64,000 bases of DNA, taken from NCBI RefSeq assembly GCF_003236175.1, contig NZ_QKTW01000009.1, positions 218,128-282,127 of the forward strand, in the 5' to 3' direction. This stretch comes from Taibaiella soli (lineage in GTDB: Bacteria; Bacteroidota; Bacteroidia; Chitinophagales; Chitinophagaceae). The notes under the pieces are model-generated. The model was not told the origin of the DNA. It saw only the letters and a program-made list of their open reading frames with translations, and made no database searches. The position numbers and the translations under genes are program-made. This document shows, piece after piece, positions 7,510-15,447 of the stretch (its first letter is position 1; each line of letters starts with the position of its first letter).

Positions 7510-9302
7510 TATTTGATTGAGTCGATACTGGAGACGATTGCATTATAGTCGCCATTTTTTTCATTTATCCATTTTTGGATAAAGATTTTTTGAGTCGCTA
7601 GTATATCTTCCGATGTGTTACCGCCAGATGTGTATTTGCTATGAATGGAGAACTTTTCTTTGTAGTTTGTTGTTGAACGTATTTCGTTCGAATACTCCTT
7701 ATACTTGTCGGTTCCTAATATCGCTTTTGCAGTACTGTTAGAGAATGAGTCACTCCAGATTATTTCTTCGGGCGTATTTTTGGGGAGGTAGAATACCTTA
7801 TACAAATAGAAGTCTAAATAGTTTTTTTGAAGTTCTATTTGTTGAGTTTCATTCCCTGAGTTTCCAAGACTGTCGACAGAAAATTTAATATCTTCTTTGG
7901 TTTGCTCTTTGATTTTACTTTTCAGAAAGGAAACGTTTAAATCAGCTGTGCTAAATTTTTGCCAGTTATAATGATCATTAGTCGTTTTTTGATCTCCATC
8001 AAAGAATACAAAATTATTTCGACTTCCATCCCGACAGAATACGGGTATAAACTCTTTTTTTATGACACTTTCGCCACCGGGATTATATTTGACATTGAAA
8101 ATATTTTTTATTTCCGGCCCTAGCTCGTTTAATGTTGCCAAAATAATTTCACTAGCCAAGATATCCTCAACTATAATATTTTTCTTTGTGGCAAGTGGAA
8201 ATTCGATATGATAGAATGCCTCTTCGCTAGTTAAATTTTCTTTTACCAAAAATCTGCCAGTGTTGGGGCTTTGGTGAAATACCTTGATAGCTTCTTTAGG
8301 TAGGCCATCTACAATAGAAGCGGAATGACTTGTTAGGACTATTTGGTGCTTTTTGATCTTAATTTGTTCTAGTAGAAATACTTTTAGTCTCTCTTGTGCT
8401 CCAGGATGCAAAGATACTTCGGGCTCGTCCAAGAGAATGAGTGAATACTCCGCGGCTTCTAGTATTTTAAGCACCAACCTTACTACTGCAACCTCGCCAC
8501 TCCCAGCAAATGCTTCGGAATAATTTGCAAAATCAGTCTTGAATATAACAGTGTAACCATGATTTCTAAAAAAAGAATGTTCAACGAAATGGGCCGATAT
8601 ATATTTCTTGCCTAGAATAAAAGATATCCATTTGAGCTCGTTTTCGCTTAAAGTTTTAACTGGCCCGTTTACCGCTCCAGCTTTTGTATAAATAAAATCT
8701 TTCTTTCCTGTGATTATATCTTGAAGTTGTTTTGATTTTTTTCGAATAAACTCTTGCTTATTGCGGGTTGAGATTCCAACCGTATCGCCGAAATAGAAAT
8801 ATTTGTCGAAGGCGCTTAATTCGGCTCTAAAGTCGATATAAACTACGTTCTTCTCTATTGGTGGATTACGTCTACTATCTTCTCTTGGTATCATTCCGGC
8901 CCACACTAAGGGCCTACTTGTTTCCCAATAGTTAGGGTCGTTGTTTCTTCTTATTCTCGCTTTGACGACTTCGTTACTTTCGCCCCTTTCATTTTTGAAT
9001 ACGTACCAAAATGAATGTCGCTTCTTTTGGTCGTCGAAATATTCCACGGGATCTACACTTGTATCAAACCAAAATTCATAAGGAGTTTTGCCGCGTGGGG
9101 CGCCATACAAGGCGTGTAGACATGAGCTTTTTCCACACCCATTTTGACCAATGAATACGGTCAGAGGAAAATCAAAATTGATTATTGTATCAATTTCTAA
9201 ATTCCTGTAAAATGGGAATCTAATAAAATCAATATATTTTTTGATGTTACCAGATTTTTTAACGCTTTTTATTGTTGTTATTAGCTGCTCTACTTGATAC
9301 AT
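7509..9302 (-). CDS. AAA ATPase with C-terminal TOPRIM-like region (OLD family-like)
   Basis: Predicted ATP-driven nuclease or sensor of the defence cassette, 597 aa. The ABC-type ATPase is complete: Walker A at 52-59 (GQNGCGKS), signature GSGE at 267-270, Walker B LILLDEPE with Asp292-Glu293, and switch His326 (LTSHSASI). After it, IIVEDILASEII (Glu379) and FFDGDQ (Asp435, Asp437) form the acidic pattern of a TOPRIM domain, as in OLD-family nucleases, the family of Gabija GajA. No UvrD-like partner is nearby, so it is not Gabija. The gene starts 17 bases after the receiver-protein gene and overlaps vsr by one base. The TOPRIM call rests on motif spacing alone. Confidence 0.8.
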   Translation of the reverse strand: MYQVEQLITTIKSVKKSGNIKKYIDFIRFPFYRNLEIDTIINFDFPLTVFIGQNGCGKSSCLHALYGAPRGKTPYEFWFDTSVDPVEYFDDQKKRHSFWYVFKNERGESNEVVKARIRRNNDPNYWETSRPLVWAGMIPREDSRRNPPIEKNVVYIDFRAELSAFDKYFYFGDTVGISTRNKQEFIRKKSKQLQDIITGKKDFIYTKAGAVNGPVKTLSENELKWISFILGKKYISAHFVEHSFFRNHGYTVIFKTDFANYSEAFAGSGEVAVVRLVLKILEAAEYSLILLDEPEVSLHPGAQERLKVFLLEQIKIKKHQIVLTSHSASIVDGLPKEAIKVFHQSPNTGRFLVKENLTSEEAFYHIEFPLATKKNIIVEDILASEIILATLNELGPEIKNIFNVKYNPGGESVIKKEFIPVFCRDGSRNNFVFFDGDQKTTNDHYNWQKFSTADLNVSFLKSKIKEQTKEDIKFSVDSLGNSGNETQQIELQKNYLDFYLYKVFYLPKNTPEEIIWSDSFSNSTAKAILGTDKYKEYSNEIRSTTNYKEKFSIHSKYTSGGNTSEDILATQKIFIQKWINEKNGDYNAIVSSIDSIK

Positions 9303-9319
9303 GATAAGGTATTTCTAAT

Positions 9320-10960
9320 TTATGATCGTCTTCTAAGCCATTCAGATTCGTCTAAGCCGACGCGGGAAAGATCGCTAGCAAAGTCGTGTGAGATACGTTG
9401 AGCATGGAGATCTTTAAGGTCTAACACCCATTCGTAAGCTTCATCTTTTTCATCATGATAATCTACATGACCGTCCTTGTATAAAGATTCAAAGAGAAAC
9501 TTATTGTCTTTTGAGATTGCTTTAATAGAATCCTCTCCGTCGGCAACTGCAAATTTTATAGTTCTTAAATCGAAGCTTTTTTTCGAGAGCTTTAAATGCT
9601 TTCCGTCAGGAGTAACAAAATTGAATTTTGCTCCATTTTCTGCCGTAACATCCTTCAACGGGAGGAATAGAAATCTTGTTACGCCGCTTAATCTTACAGA
9701 ATCACACCTTTGTTGAATACACACCCAATAGCCGCTTTTATTTCCTTTTATTACGGCACCCAAAGTAAGTCTTGGTGTAACGGAACGAGGTTTAAAAATA
9801 CTTTTATGATGGGTCAGAATCGAAAATTCAATGTCTTTGTCAGTAATTGCGTTGTCATTTGTTAGTGGTGACACTGATTTTGAAAGTTTATCTTTTACAT
9901 TTGTCGCCGCTTTTTCTTGATCGTCTGTAAGGTCTTCCCCCCATTGTTCGGCAATTGCTTTTGAGAACCCTTTCTCAGTCCACGTGCTAATAAAAGCCGC
10001 ATTTATAGTAGCTGCTTTTCCACCGACGGTAATAGGTTTGTTGAATTCTTGGTTTTTCAACCATTCCTGAATGTCTGTTATCGAAATCCGTTTGCCGGCG
10101 CTGTTATAGTGTAAAAGAGCTTGGAAAGAGTCTGATAAAATATCTATCATTTGCTCTTTAGAATCTTGGGGCGTTGGCAGAAGAAGATGGTGAGTTAGAA
10201 AGGCAAGGTCAAGTCCCTTATTGTAAAGCTTTATCAGTCGAAAAGTATTATTTCTCAATATCGTTAAAGAATCTAATACAAAGTTGGATAATAATCCTGA
10301 CGTCATTTTGGTGAACTCGTCGAGGATAAAATCGGGCAATTGTTCATAGCTTTTTACCTGTGCGTTGAACTCTGGATTGTGGATGAATTTAGATTTAGGG
10401 TTTCCATTATCATCAACTTCATTATCTGATTTCGCTACGATAATAATTTTTACGTTGTCGGTTGATATTTCGAATGCAGAAGCAGTCGCGGCTATGCCGT
10501 TTTCCTCTAAATTCTTATGAATATCATCGCGGATATCTGTCAGCCCAGTTTCACCGGTGTAAACAATAATTAGCTTCATGCTGCCTTCGCCTGTAATAGG
10601 ATCAGATAAAATTTCATGGATGATCTTTAAGGTGTGTGGTCCTCTTGGATCATCATTTTCTGCATCCTCTTCTTCGGCACCTAAGGGAACTGGTTCGTCC
10701 TCAAGGTTTATTTGCCAGTCCAGTACAGTTATATCCGCTTTCTTCGCTAACCGGGCAAGTAGCTCAATATCGGCGGATGTTTTAGGTTTATAGATTGCGC
10801 AAATTTTATTCTTCTCAGCGAAAGATCGAGTCACGGCGTATGCATCAAAATCGTGATTTGTTGCACCATCGGCAGTGTTAAATGCTTTGTCGTCAATAAA
10901 GACTATGTTTTGGAGAAAGTTGTTTGCGACTTCTTTTGAAACGGTGAGAAAATCGGCCAT
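9320..10960 (-). CDS. Receiver-domain protein with unknown C-terminal effector
   Basis: The N-terminal 180 residues of this 546-aa protein fit a two-component receiver domain. The acidic pair is Asp23-Asp24 (VFIDD), the phospho-acceptor Asp81 ends a beta strand (ITVLDWQ), the switch Thr135 is in IIVYTGET, and the conserved Lys178 is in IIIVAKSD. An acidic insertion (about 86-106) follows the acceptor strand. The remaining 350 residues match no effector I know: no HTH, no nuclease motif, no membrane segment. It begins 4 bases after the gene for the GHKL/histidine-kinase-like protein, the natural phosphodonor. I infer a phosphorelay controlling the nuclease arm of the operon. Confidence 0.75.
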   Translation of the reverse strand: MADFLTVSKEVANNFLQNIVFIDDKAFNTADGATNHDFDAYAVTRSFAEKNKICAIYKPKTSADIELLARLAKKADITVLDWQINLEDEPVPLGAEEEDAENDDPRGPHTLKIIHEILSDPITGEGSMKLIIVYTGETGLTDIRDDIHKNLEENGIAATASAFEISTDNVKIIIVAKSDNEVDDNGNPKSKFIHNPEFNAQVKSYEQLPDFILDEFTKMTSGLLSNFVLDSLTILRNNTFRLIKLYNKGLDLAFLTHHLLLPTPQDSKEQMIDILSDSFQALLHYNSAGKRISITDIQEWLKNQEFNKPITVGGKAATINAAFISTWTEKGFSKAIAEQWGEDLTDDQEKAATNVKDKLSKSVSPLTNDNAITDKDIEFSILTHHKSIFKPRSVTPRLTLGAVIKGNKSGYWVCIQQRCDSVRLSGVTRFLFLPLKDVTAENGAKFNFVTPDGKHLKLSKKSFDLRTIKFAVADGEDSIKAISKDNKFLFESLYKDGHVDYHDEKDEAYEWVLDLKDLHAQRISHDFASDLSRVGLDESEWLRRRS

Positions 10961-10964
10961 GGGA

Positions 10965-13946
10965 TTAACTGTTATTAGATTCTATTTTAAATGTTACGTT
11001 ACCCCCCTCTCTAGGAGAGTCAAGGTATATTTTATAGTTTTCGGCAGCAAGTACTTCTTTGCTGATATGCAATCCCATCCCTCGGCCATTGACTTTGCGT
11101 GAAAACCCGAGTTCGAATATGCGTTCCGCATCTTTTGTTGGGATTGAGGGGCCATTATTTGAGATGTAAATGCCTGTGTCATCAGCATGCAACCTGATAA
11201 CTTTTTCTTCAACTCCATCATTTTGATTGAGCCAGTGAATTGCGTTATCAATGATGTTTACGAAAACCGGATAGAAAGTAGACCTAAAGCCAAATAATTT
11301 GTGACTGCCAAACGCCTTGGTGTGTTTGAACTTTATGTCGTGGCGTTCAATTCGAGCCTTAAACAAATCGATCAGAAACGTCTTAATCTCTAACGAAGGA
11401 ATAAATTCTCGTTGTCTGTTCAGTCTTTTATTTAATGGGGTAAACAGGTTTAAATATTTGTCAAGATGTTCGAAGTTTACTTTAATATTCTTATAAACAC
11501 CTTCCAGCTTCTCGTTGACGTCGGCCCATGCTCGCAAATCTTTTAAACTACCTCTAATCGATTTTACCGTACTGTTGAACTCGTGATGGATTACGCCGAC
11601 CGCCAGTCCTAATTGGCTTAGTTCAATATCAGCTTGTACCCGTTCTCGTAACTCTTCCAATTCCTCTGCCATCGCATCGGATATTTGATCGTTCGTAATA
11701 AATTCATTATTGGAGTCCTTATCCCAGTAAATTCCTTGCAATTGACGGATTACTCTCTCTAAAGTTTGAGTTGCTCTATCCTTACCTCTGCTGATGTCTG
11801 CCTCCATTATTTTTCTCTCCTCTACAAGGTCAAAATCTTCTTCGTTGCTAACATTAAGATTCTTGAATCTGTCTTTTACATCCCTGATTTGGTTATCCAA
11901 GTCTATCATTAAATCATTCGCTAGTTCTTTAACTTTAGACGTGATTTCTACAACGGCTTCTTGTGCTTCTTTCCTTTTCGCTGAGGCAGCTTTTTTTGCT
12001 TCGGCTGAAATATAATCAACCGCCATCTCTAATCTTTTCCGTTTATCTATTTCAATATTTAAAAGCGTTTTATACTCTTCTACTATTGTGTCAATATTAT
12101 CAGCGGCATCCTGGAGAAGGCCGCTTTCTAATTTCTGTAGCTCTATTTGATATGCTTCGAAATCACGCGAGGTATCTTTGGAGATCGTAAAGCCCTTTGG
12201 CGGATTAATTTTTATTTTTTGTCGATAATCATCGATTAGTTTTCTAGATGCTATTTCGTGATTGATTAAGGCTTGTCCTGCTTCTTCGGGATCTTCTATA
12301 TGGGCAACTGAACTAAAATCCCTCTCTATAGTTTGAATTAGCTCAGCTATGTCTTTTTGATGCTTTTGATTCTTACTATCATCAAAGAATTTATTCAGTG
12401 TGGTTTGGAATTTTTCTTTTCTAACCTTAGCCTGTTGATCTCGTCTTTCAAGTGCTTTATAATAAGTTTCTCTTTCTGCACGTTTTTGAACCCAAAATTC
12501 AGCTTTCGGACCACTGCTTGAACCTTCTCTAAAAAAATCAGCCGCTAGCTGTACAAAAAAGTTTTTAAGTATGTCTTGTAACTGACGATAGGCTTTGTTT
12601 TCAATAAAACCTTCGCGGCCTGCTTTTTCTCTAAGATTGGCATTCCATTTCTTATCAATGTCAATTACGCCGAACATTCGACGATAAGAAAAGAAATAGA
12701 ATTTGGCACTTTTGGTCCTATTTTTTTCGACGTCGATGAAATCATAGTCAGAATTGCCGTATGGTAATATGCGGATATTGTCACGGTAGATATATAGACC
12801 ACCGTATTTGTCGCCTTTGGCTGTGATTATGCCGTAATTTTCTGAGTCTATTACGGATTGCCTTTGTAACCCTTGTACATAAGCAACATTGAGCTTAAAC
12901 GGACCGCATTCCGTTTCTTTATAATTGTTTCCGTTCCAGCCAACTTTATGATCAAAAGTTTTTTCCCTGTAAACTTTTATTGTTCCGGAAAATTGTCCGA
13001 ATTCATCAAAAATGCCCTGAAAATGATGGTCCGCTATTTCGAAGTCTTCTGGCGCAAAAAATTCTTCTTTATCTAGGAGGTCGTAATAGAGGTTGTCGTT
13101 GCCTCTGAAGTCTCTGAAGGCAACCGTGATTTGCGGTTCTGGATGTTCAGGAGTCATGGTGTTTGTAAACCCCATGAGCATTTTTTCTATTTTTGTTGCA
13201 TCCTGCGAATCTTTAGCTCCATCAATATCGTTATTTAATGTTTCGTCCACTGGCGAAACGTAAAAGAAAGTCCCACTACGATCATTCGCAAGAGAAAAAT
13301 CTCCAATTAGATAATCGTTCAGCTCAATTGGGGAAACGTCTAGTTCTGTGATTATTTGAATAATAGATTGGGCTTCTTCAAATGTAATATCGTCATTCTT
13401 TGCTAAGTCATTTAGAGAGTCGATAAGTTCTTTCTTCATTTCCTCGATGTCTCCTCTGTCCGGTAGTTCATCGAATTCTCTGACAGGTATAGTAACTTGG
13501 TCAAGATCGAGGCCAGGTAATTCAAATATTTTCCAGTTGATCAAGGCAGCGACAATCTTGTGATTGTAATTTCCTCGTCTTGCTTTTGTTAGTATTAATA
13601 CTTGACTTCCGATAGATGCAATAGCAAGGCGGCCTATTCCCTTTTCCCCCATAATAGCGCGTTCTGATTTGTTGGCTGGCCGAGAAGGAGGTGGGGTTTT
13701 CCTATTAGTAAATTTACTTTCTGTTCCGAGTGTGAGCCAGCGAGATTCAAAATCAGCTCTGGTCATACCAATGCCGTTATCACGAAGAACTAATAATTTG
13801 CCCTTCCTGAAATAATCTATTTCGACATTGTCTGCATAAGCATCGTGTGCATTTTTAAAGAGTTCATTTATAGCTGTTGGAATTCCGGCAATCTGTTGCC
13901 GACCGAGCATATCTAATGCCCTTGCTCTTGTCTTAAACTTTGCCAT
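10965..13946 (-). CDS. Double-GHKL ATPase: MORC/MutL-like N-terminus plus histidine-kinase-like C-terminus
   Basis: A 993-aa protein with two ATPase modules of the same superfamily. The N-terminal one is of the MutL/Hsp90/MORC type: Glu28-Asn32-Asp35 in NELFKNAHDAY, DNGIGM at 56-61 and GEKGIGR at 100-106. A long middle section (about 480-760) is charged and helical, consistent with coiled coil. The C-terminal module looks like a sensor kinase: H-box GVIHHEFN with His787/His788, N-box FVNIIDNAIHWL (Asn897, Asn901), F-box IFELGFS and G2-box GRGMGLHIS (954-962). The G1 box reads NNG instead of DxG. Its start overlaps the methyltransferase end by 34 bases and its stop is 4 bases before the receiver gene. 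I infer clamp-like DNA sensing that signals to the receiver protein. Confidence 0.85.
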   Translation of the reverse strand: MAKFKTRARALDMLGRQQIAGIPTAINELFKNAHDAYADNVEIDYFRKGKLLVLRDNGIGMTRADFESRWLTLGTESKFTNRKTPPPSRPANKSERAIMGEKGIGRLAIASIGSQVLILTKARRGNYNHKIVAALINWKIFELPGLDLDQVTIPVREFDELPDRGDIEEMKKELIDSLNDLAKNDDITFEEAQSIIQIITELDVSPIELNDYLIGDFSLANDRSGTFFYVSPVDETLNNDIDGAKDSQDATKIEKMLMGFTNTMTPEHPEPQITVAFRDFRGNDNLYYDLLDKEEFFAPEDFEIADHHFQGIFDEFGQFSGTIKVYREKTFDHKVGWNGNNYKETECGPFKLNVAYVQGLQRQSVIDSENYGIITAKGDKYGGLYIYRDNIRILPYGNSDYDFIDVEKNRTKSAKFYFFSYRRMFGVIDIDKKWNANLREKAGREGFIENKAYRQLQDILKNFFVQLAADFFREGSSSGPKAEFWVQKRAERETYYKALERRDQQAKVRKEKFQTTLNKFFDDSKNQKHQKDIAELIQTIERDFSSVAHIEDPEEAGQALINHEIASRKLIDDYRQKIKINPPKGFTISKDTSRDFEAYQIELQKLESGLLQDAADNIDTIVEEYKTLLNIEIDKRKRLEMAVDYISAEAKKAASAKRKEAQEAVVEITSKVKELANDLMIDLDNQIRDVKDRFKNLNVSNEEDFDLVEERKIMEADISRGKDRATQTLERVIRQLQGIYWDKDSNNEFITNDQISDAMAEELEELRERVQADIELSQLGLAVGVIHHEFNSTVKSIRGSLKDLRAWADVNEKLEGVYKNIKVNFEHLDKYLNLFTPLNKRLNRQREFIPSLEIKTFLIDLFKARIERHDIKFKHTKAFGSHKLFGFRSTFYPVFVNIIDNAIHWLNQNDGVEEKVIRLHADDTGIYISNNGPSIPTKDAERIFELGFSRKVNGRGMGLHISKEVLAAENYKIYLDSPREGGNVTFKIESNNS

Positions 13947-15016
13947 TTATGCCAATGTGTGTTTAATGATTGCCCGATTGCTTCAGCTAGTTTCGGAGGA
14001 ACTGCATTTCCAATCATTGTTGCTATATCTCCTTGATTCGTTGAATGGAATTTATAATTTAAAGGAAACGACTGCAATGTTGCGCCTTCCCTTAGGGAAA
14101 GAGCTCGGTTTTGTTCCGGATGGGAATATCTTCCGGTACTTGTGTAAATAAATCTGGTAGTTATTGTTGGTGCAGGTTTATTCCAGAATAATCTTCCATA
14201 GACGTCATAATGGCCTTCATGATCTTTATAACAGTCTAATTGAAGCCTTTCGTTAGATGACCACGCCCGTCTAGTTCCTCCATTTTTTGGAGTCGCTTTC
14301 ATTCTTTCCATATTTAGGTCTGAAAGGCGGGCTACCGAATGTTGAAAGCCAGTTTCATCTTTATGCCCCATGCTGACTTTTGGAAATATTGTATAATCTC
14401 CAATTGCCTTTTTTACCGTTACAATTTGATCTTTTTTCCGGATTTGTTTGGGAAGCTCGATTTTGTTCAATAAACGAGTTCCAATTAGTACAAATCGTCG
14501 TCTGCTTTGAGGAACACCGAAGTATTTTGAATTTAACACAGTTTGATCGAAGGTGTAACCTTCTAGGCGCAATTGCTGCTTAAATCTGTGTAGCGGGCTG
14601 CCTTCTTTAGTTTCTAAACCTGGAACATTTTCGATAAAAACAAACCCCGGCTTATAGTAGAGAACAAACTCTTTAAAATCATCTAAGAGTAGACGACCAG
14701 CCTTAGATTTCGTTTTGTCGGATTTCAGATTGGAATAATATTGGCATGGGCTACATCCAACAAAAATTAGATCGTCTTGATTTAAATTGATAGGAAGGAA
14801 ATCTTGCAATTTTTCGGGTTTCATGTTTGAAACGTCCTCGTTAATAAAAATTGCATTATTGTTTTCTTCGTATGTTCTTCGAAATTTAGAAACGATATCA
14901 ATTCCCCCTAAAACTTCGATTCCAATATTTTTAAAACCACAAGTAACTCCGCCTGCGCCACAGAAGAAGTCAACAGCTTTTAGTGAGGGTGTTATATTTG
15001 TGTTTTTTGCGGGCAT
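13913..15016 (-). CDS. DNA (cytosine-5-)-methyltransferase
   Basis: Transfers a methyl group from S-adenosylmethionine to C5 of cytosine. All main motifs are visible in the 367 aa: motif I FFCGAGG (18-24), motif IV PCQ with catalytic Cys91, motif VI ENV (129-131), motif VIII QSRRR, and motifs IX-X toward the end (GATLQSFP, GNAVPP). The variable target-recognition region lies at about 190-280, so the target sequence cannot be read off. It is the promoter-proximal gene of the five-gene operon; its 3' end overlaps the GHKL gene by 34 bases. It probably marks host DNA for the system and generates the sites Vsr repairs. Confidence 0.96.
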   Translation of the reverse strand: MPAKNTNITPSLKAVDFFCGAGGVTCGFKNIGIEVLGGIDIVSKFRRTYEENNNAIFINEDVSNMKPEKLQDFLPINLNQDDLIFVGCSPCQYYSNLKSDKTKSKAGRLLLDDFKEFVLYYKPGFVFIENVPGLETKEGSPLHRFKQQLRLEGYTFDQTVLNSKYFGVPQSRRRFVLIGTRLLNKIELPKQIRKKDQIVTVKKAIGDYTIFPKVSMGHKDETGFQHSVARLSDLNMERMKATPKNGGTRRAWSSNERLQLDCYKDHEGHYDVYGRLFWNKPAPTITTRFIYTSTGRYSHPEQNRALSLREGATLQSFPLNYKFHSTNQGDIATMIGNAVPPKLAEAIGQSLNTHWHKWQSLRQEQGH

Positions 15017-15028
15017 AATAAAATTCCC

Positions 15029-15057
15029 CGAAAATACAAAATTCCATAAAGATCAAA
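15029..15057 (-). promoter_or_regulatory. Possible promoter of the defence operon
   Basis: On the minus strand, TTTG (15057-15054) precedes TATTTTCG (15036-15029) by 17 bases, resembling the Bacteroidota -33 TTTG and -7 TAnnTTTG pair. It lies 13 bases before the methyltransferase ATG. The -7 match is imperfect. Confidence 0.3.
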
Positions 15058-15168
15058 CACTAATGTGTCCACATTTTAAAACAAGAATTTAGATTACGAT
15101 GAGGGCTGTAAATCTTTAGGTCGTTTTCTTTTCGCTGCGACATTTTTATATAGAAACCATAAAATAAA

Positions 15169-15192
15169 AAAGCCCCTCGAGTGAGGAGCTTT
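15169..15192 (-). terminator. Element-borne terminator downstream of the tRNA
   Basis: A hairpin of 5 + 4 bp with one mismatch (15169-15178 with 15183-15192). Read leftwards it is followed by TTTTTTATTTT. It lies about 60 bases after the tRNA 3' end and would replace the original tRNA terminator, which sits at 1161-1193 after insertion. Confidence 0.65.
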
Positions 15193-15198
15193 GAAAAT

Positions 15199-15218
15199 GT
15201 CAATATTTTTGTCAATGG
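15199..15218 (+). promoter_or_regulatory. Candidate integrase arm site, right
   Basis: Second copy of the 20-bp motif seen at 1329-1348, in the same orientation and with the same 12-base spacing between GTCAA half-sites. It lies 32 bases inside the right att repeat. Confidence 0.55.
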
Positions 15219-15250
15219 GTGTATGTAGCCAGTTGATTATCAACATGTAT

Positions 15251-15265
15251 TGTGGTCCCACATGG
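15251..15265. repeat. attR, right 15-bp core repeat
   Basis: Identical to 1195-1209. It overlaps the last 13 bases of the tRNA gene (acceptor stem and T-stem 3' side), so the tRNA stays intact after integration. Confidence 0.85.
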
Positions 15266-15326
15266 GCTTGAACCATGGACCCCCTGATTATGAGTCAGGT
15301 GCTCTAACCAGCTGAGCTATAGGACC
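15253..15326 (-). tRNA. tRNA with CAU anticodon (elongator Met or lysidine-modified Ile)
   Basis: The 74-nt cloverleaf on the minus strand is complete: acceptor GGTCCTA paired with TGGGACC, D-arm TAGCTCAGCTGGTTAGAGC, anticodon arm CCTGA-CTCATAA-TCAGG, T-loop GGTTCAAGCC, discriminator A. CCA is not encoded. The anticodon stem lacks the three G-C pairs of initiator tRNA, so it is elongator Met or Ile2; sequence alone does not decide. Its 3' end is the integration site of the element. Confidence 0.93.
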
Positions 15327-15447
15327 TGTAGCGTAACGCTAACGGACGGCAAAAATAATTTATTTTCTGAAAAATCCAGCGCTGATCAAATTATTTTTTG
15401 TCACCTGTTTATAAGTGGTCAACTTTGCAACGCAAATAGAGAAACTT

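Larger units (their letters stand above)
1195..15265. mobile_element. 14-kb tRNA-integrated genomic island with defence cargo
   Basis: The element is bounded by a 15-bp direct repeat derived from the 3' end of the tRNA gene at 15253-15326. A tyrosine recombinase gene sits just inside the left end and candidate integrase arm sites lie inside both ends. The left third holds recombination, replication and regulatory genes (integrase, HTH protein, P4/D5-type primase, RHH protein). The right half holds a five-gene methyltransferase/GHKL/receiver/AAA/Vsr cassette. No capsid, tail, relaxase or conjugation gene is visible, so it resembles a P4-like satellite or a small mobilisable island rather than a complete phage or ICE. 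By eye it is more AT-rich than the flanks. Frameshifts in both integrase and primase suggest that mobility may be decaying. Confidence 0.85.

Noticed and set aside
7093..9302. Gabija or classical type II restriction for the AAA/Vsr part
   Set aside because: There is no UvrD-like GajB, and Vsr is a mismatch endonuclease family, not a proven restriction enzyme. The gene order fits neither.
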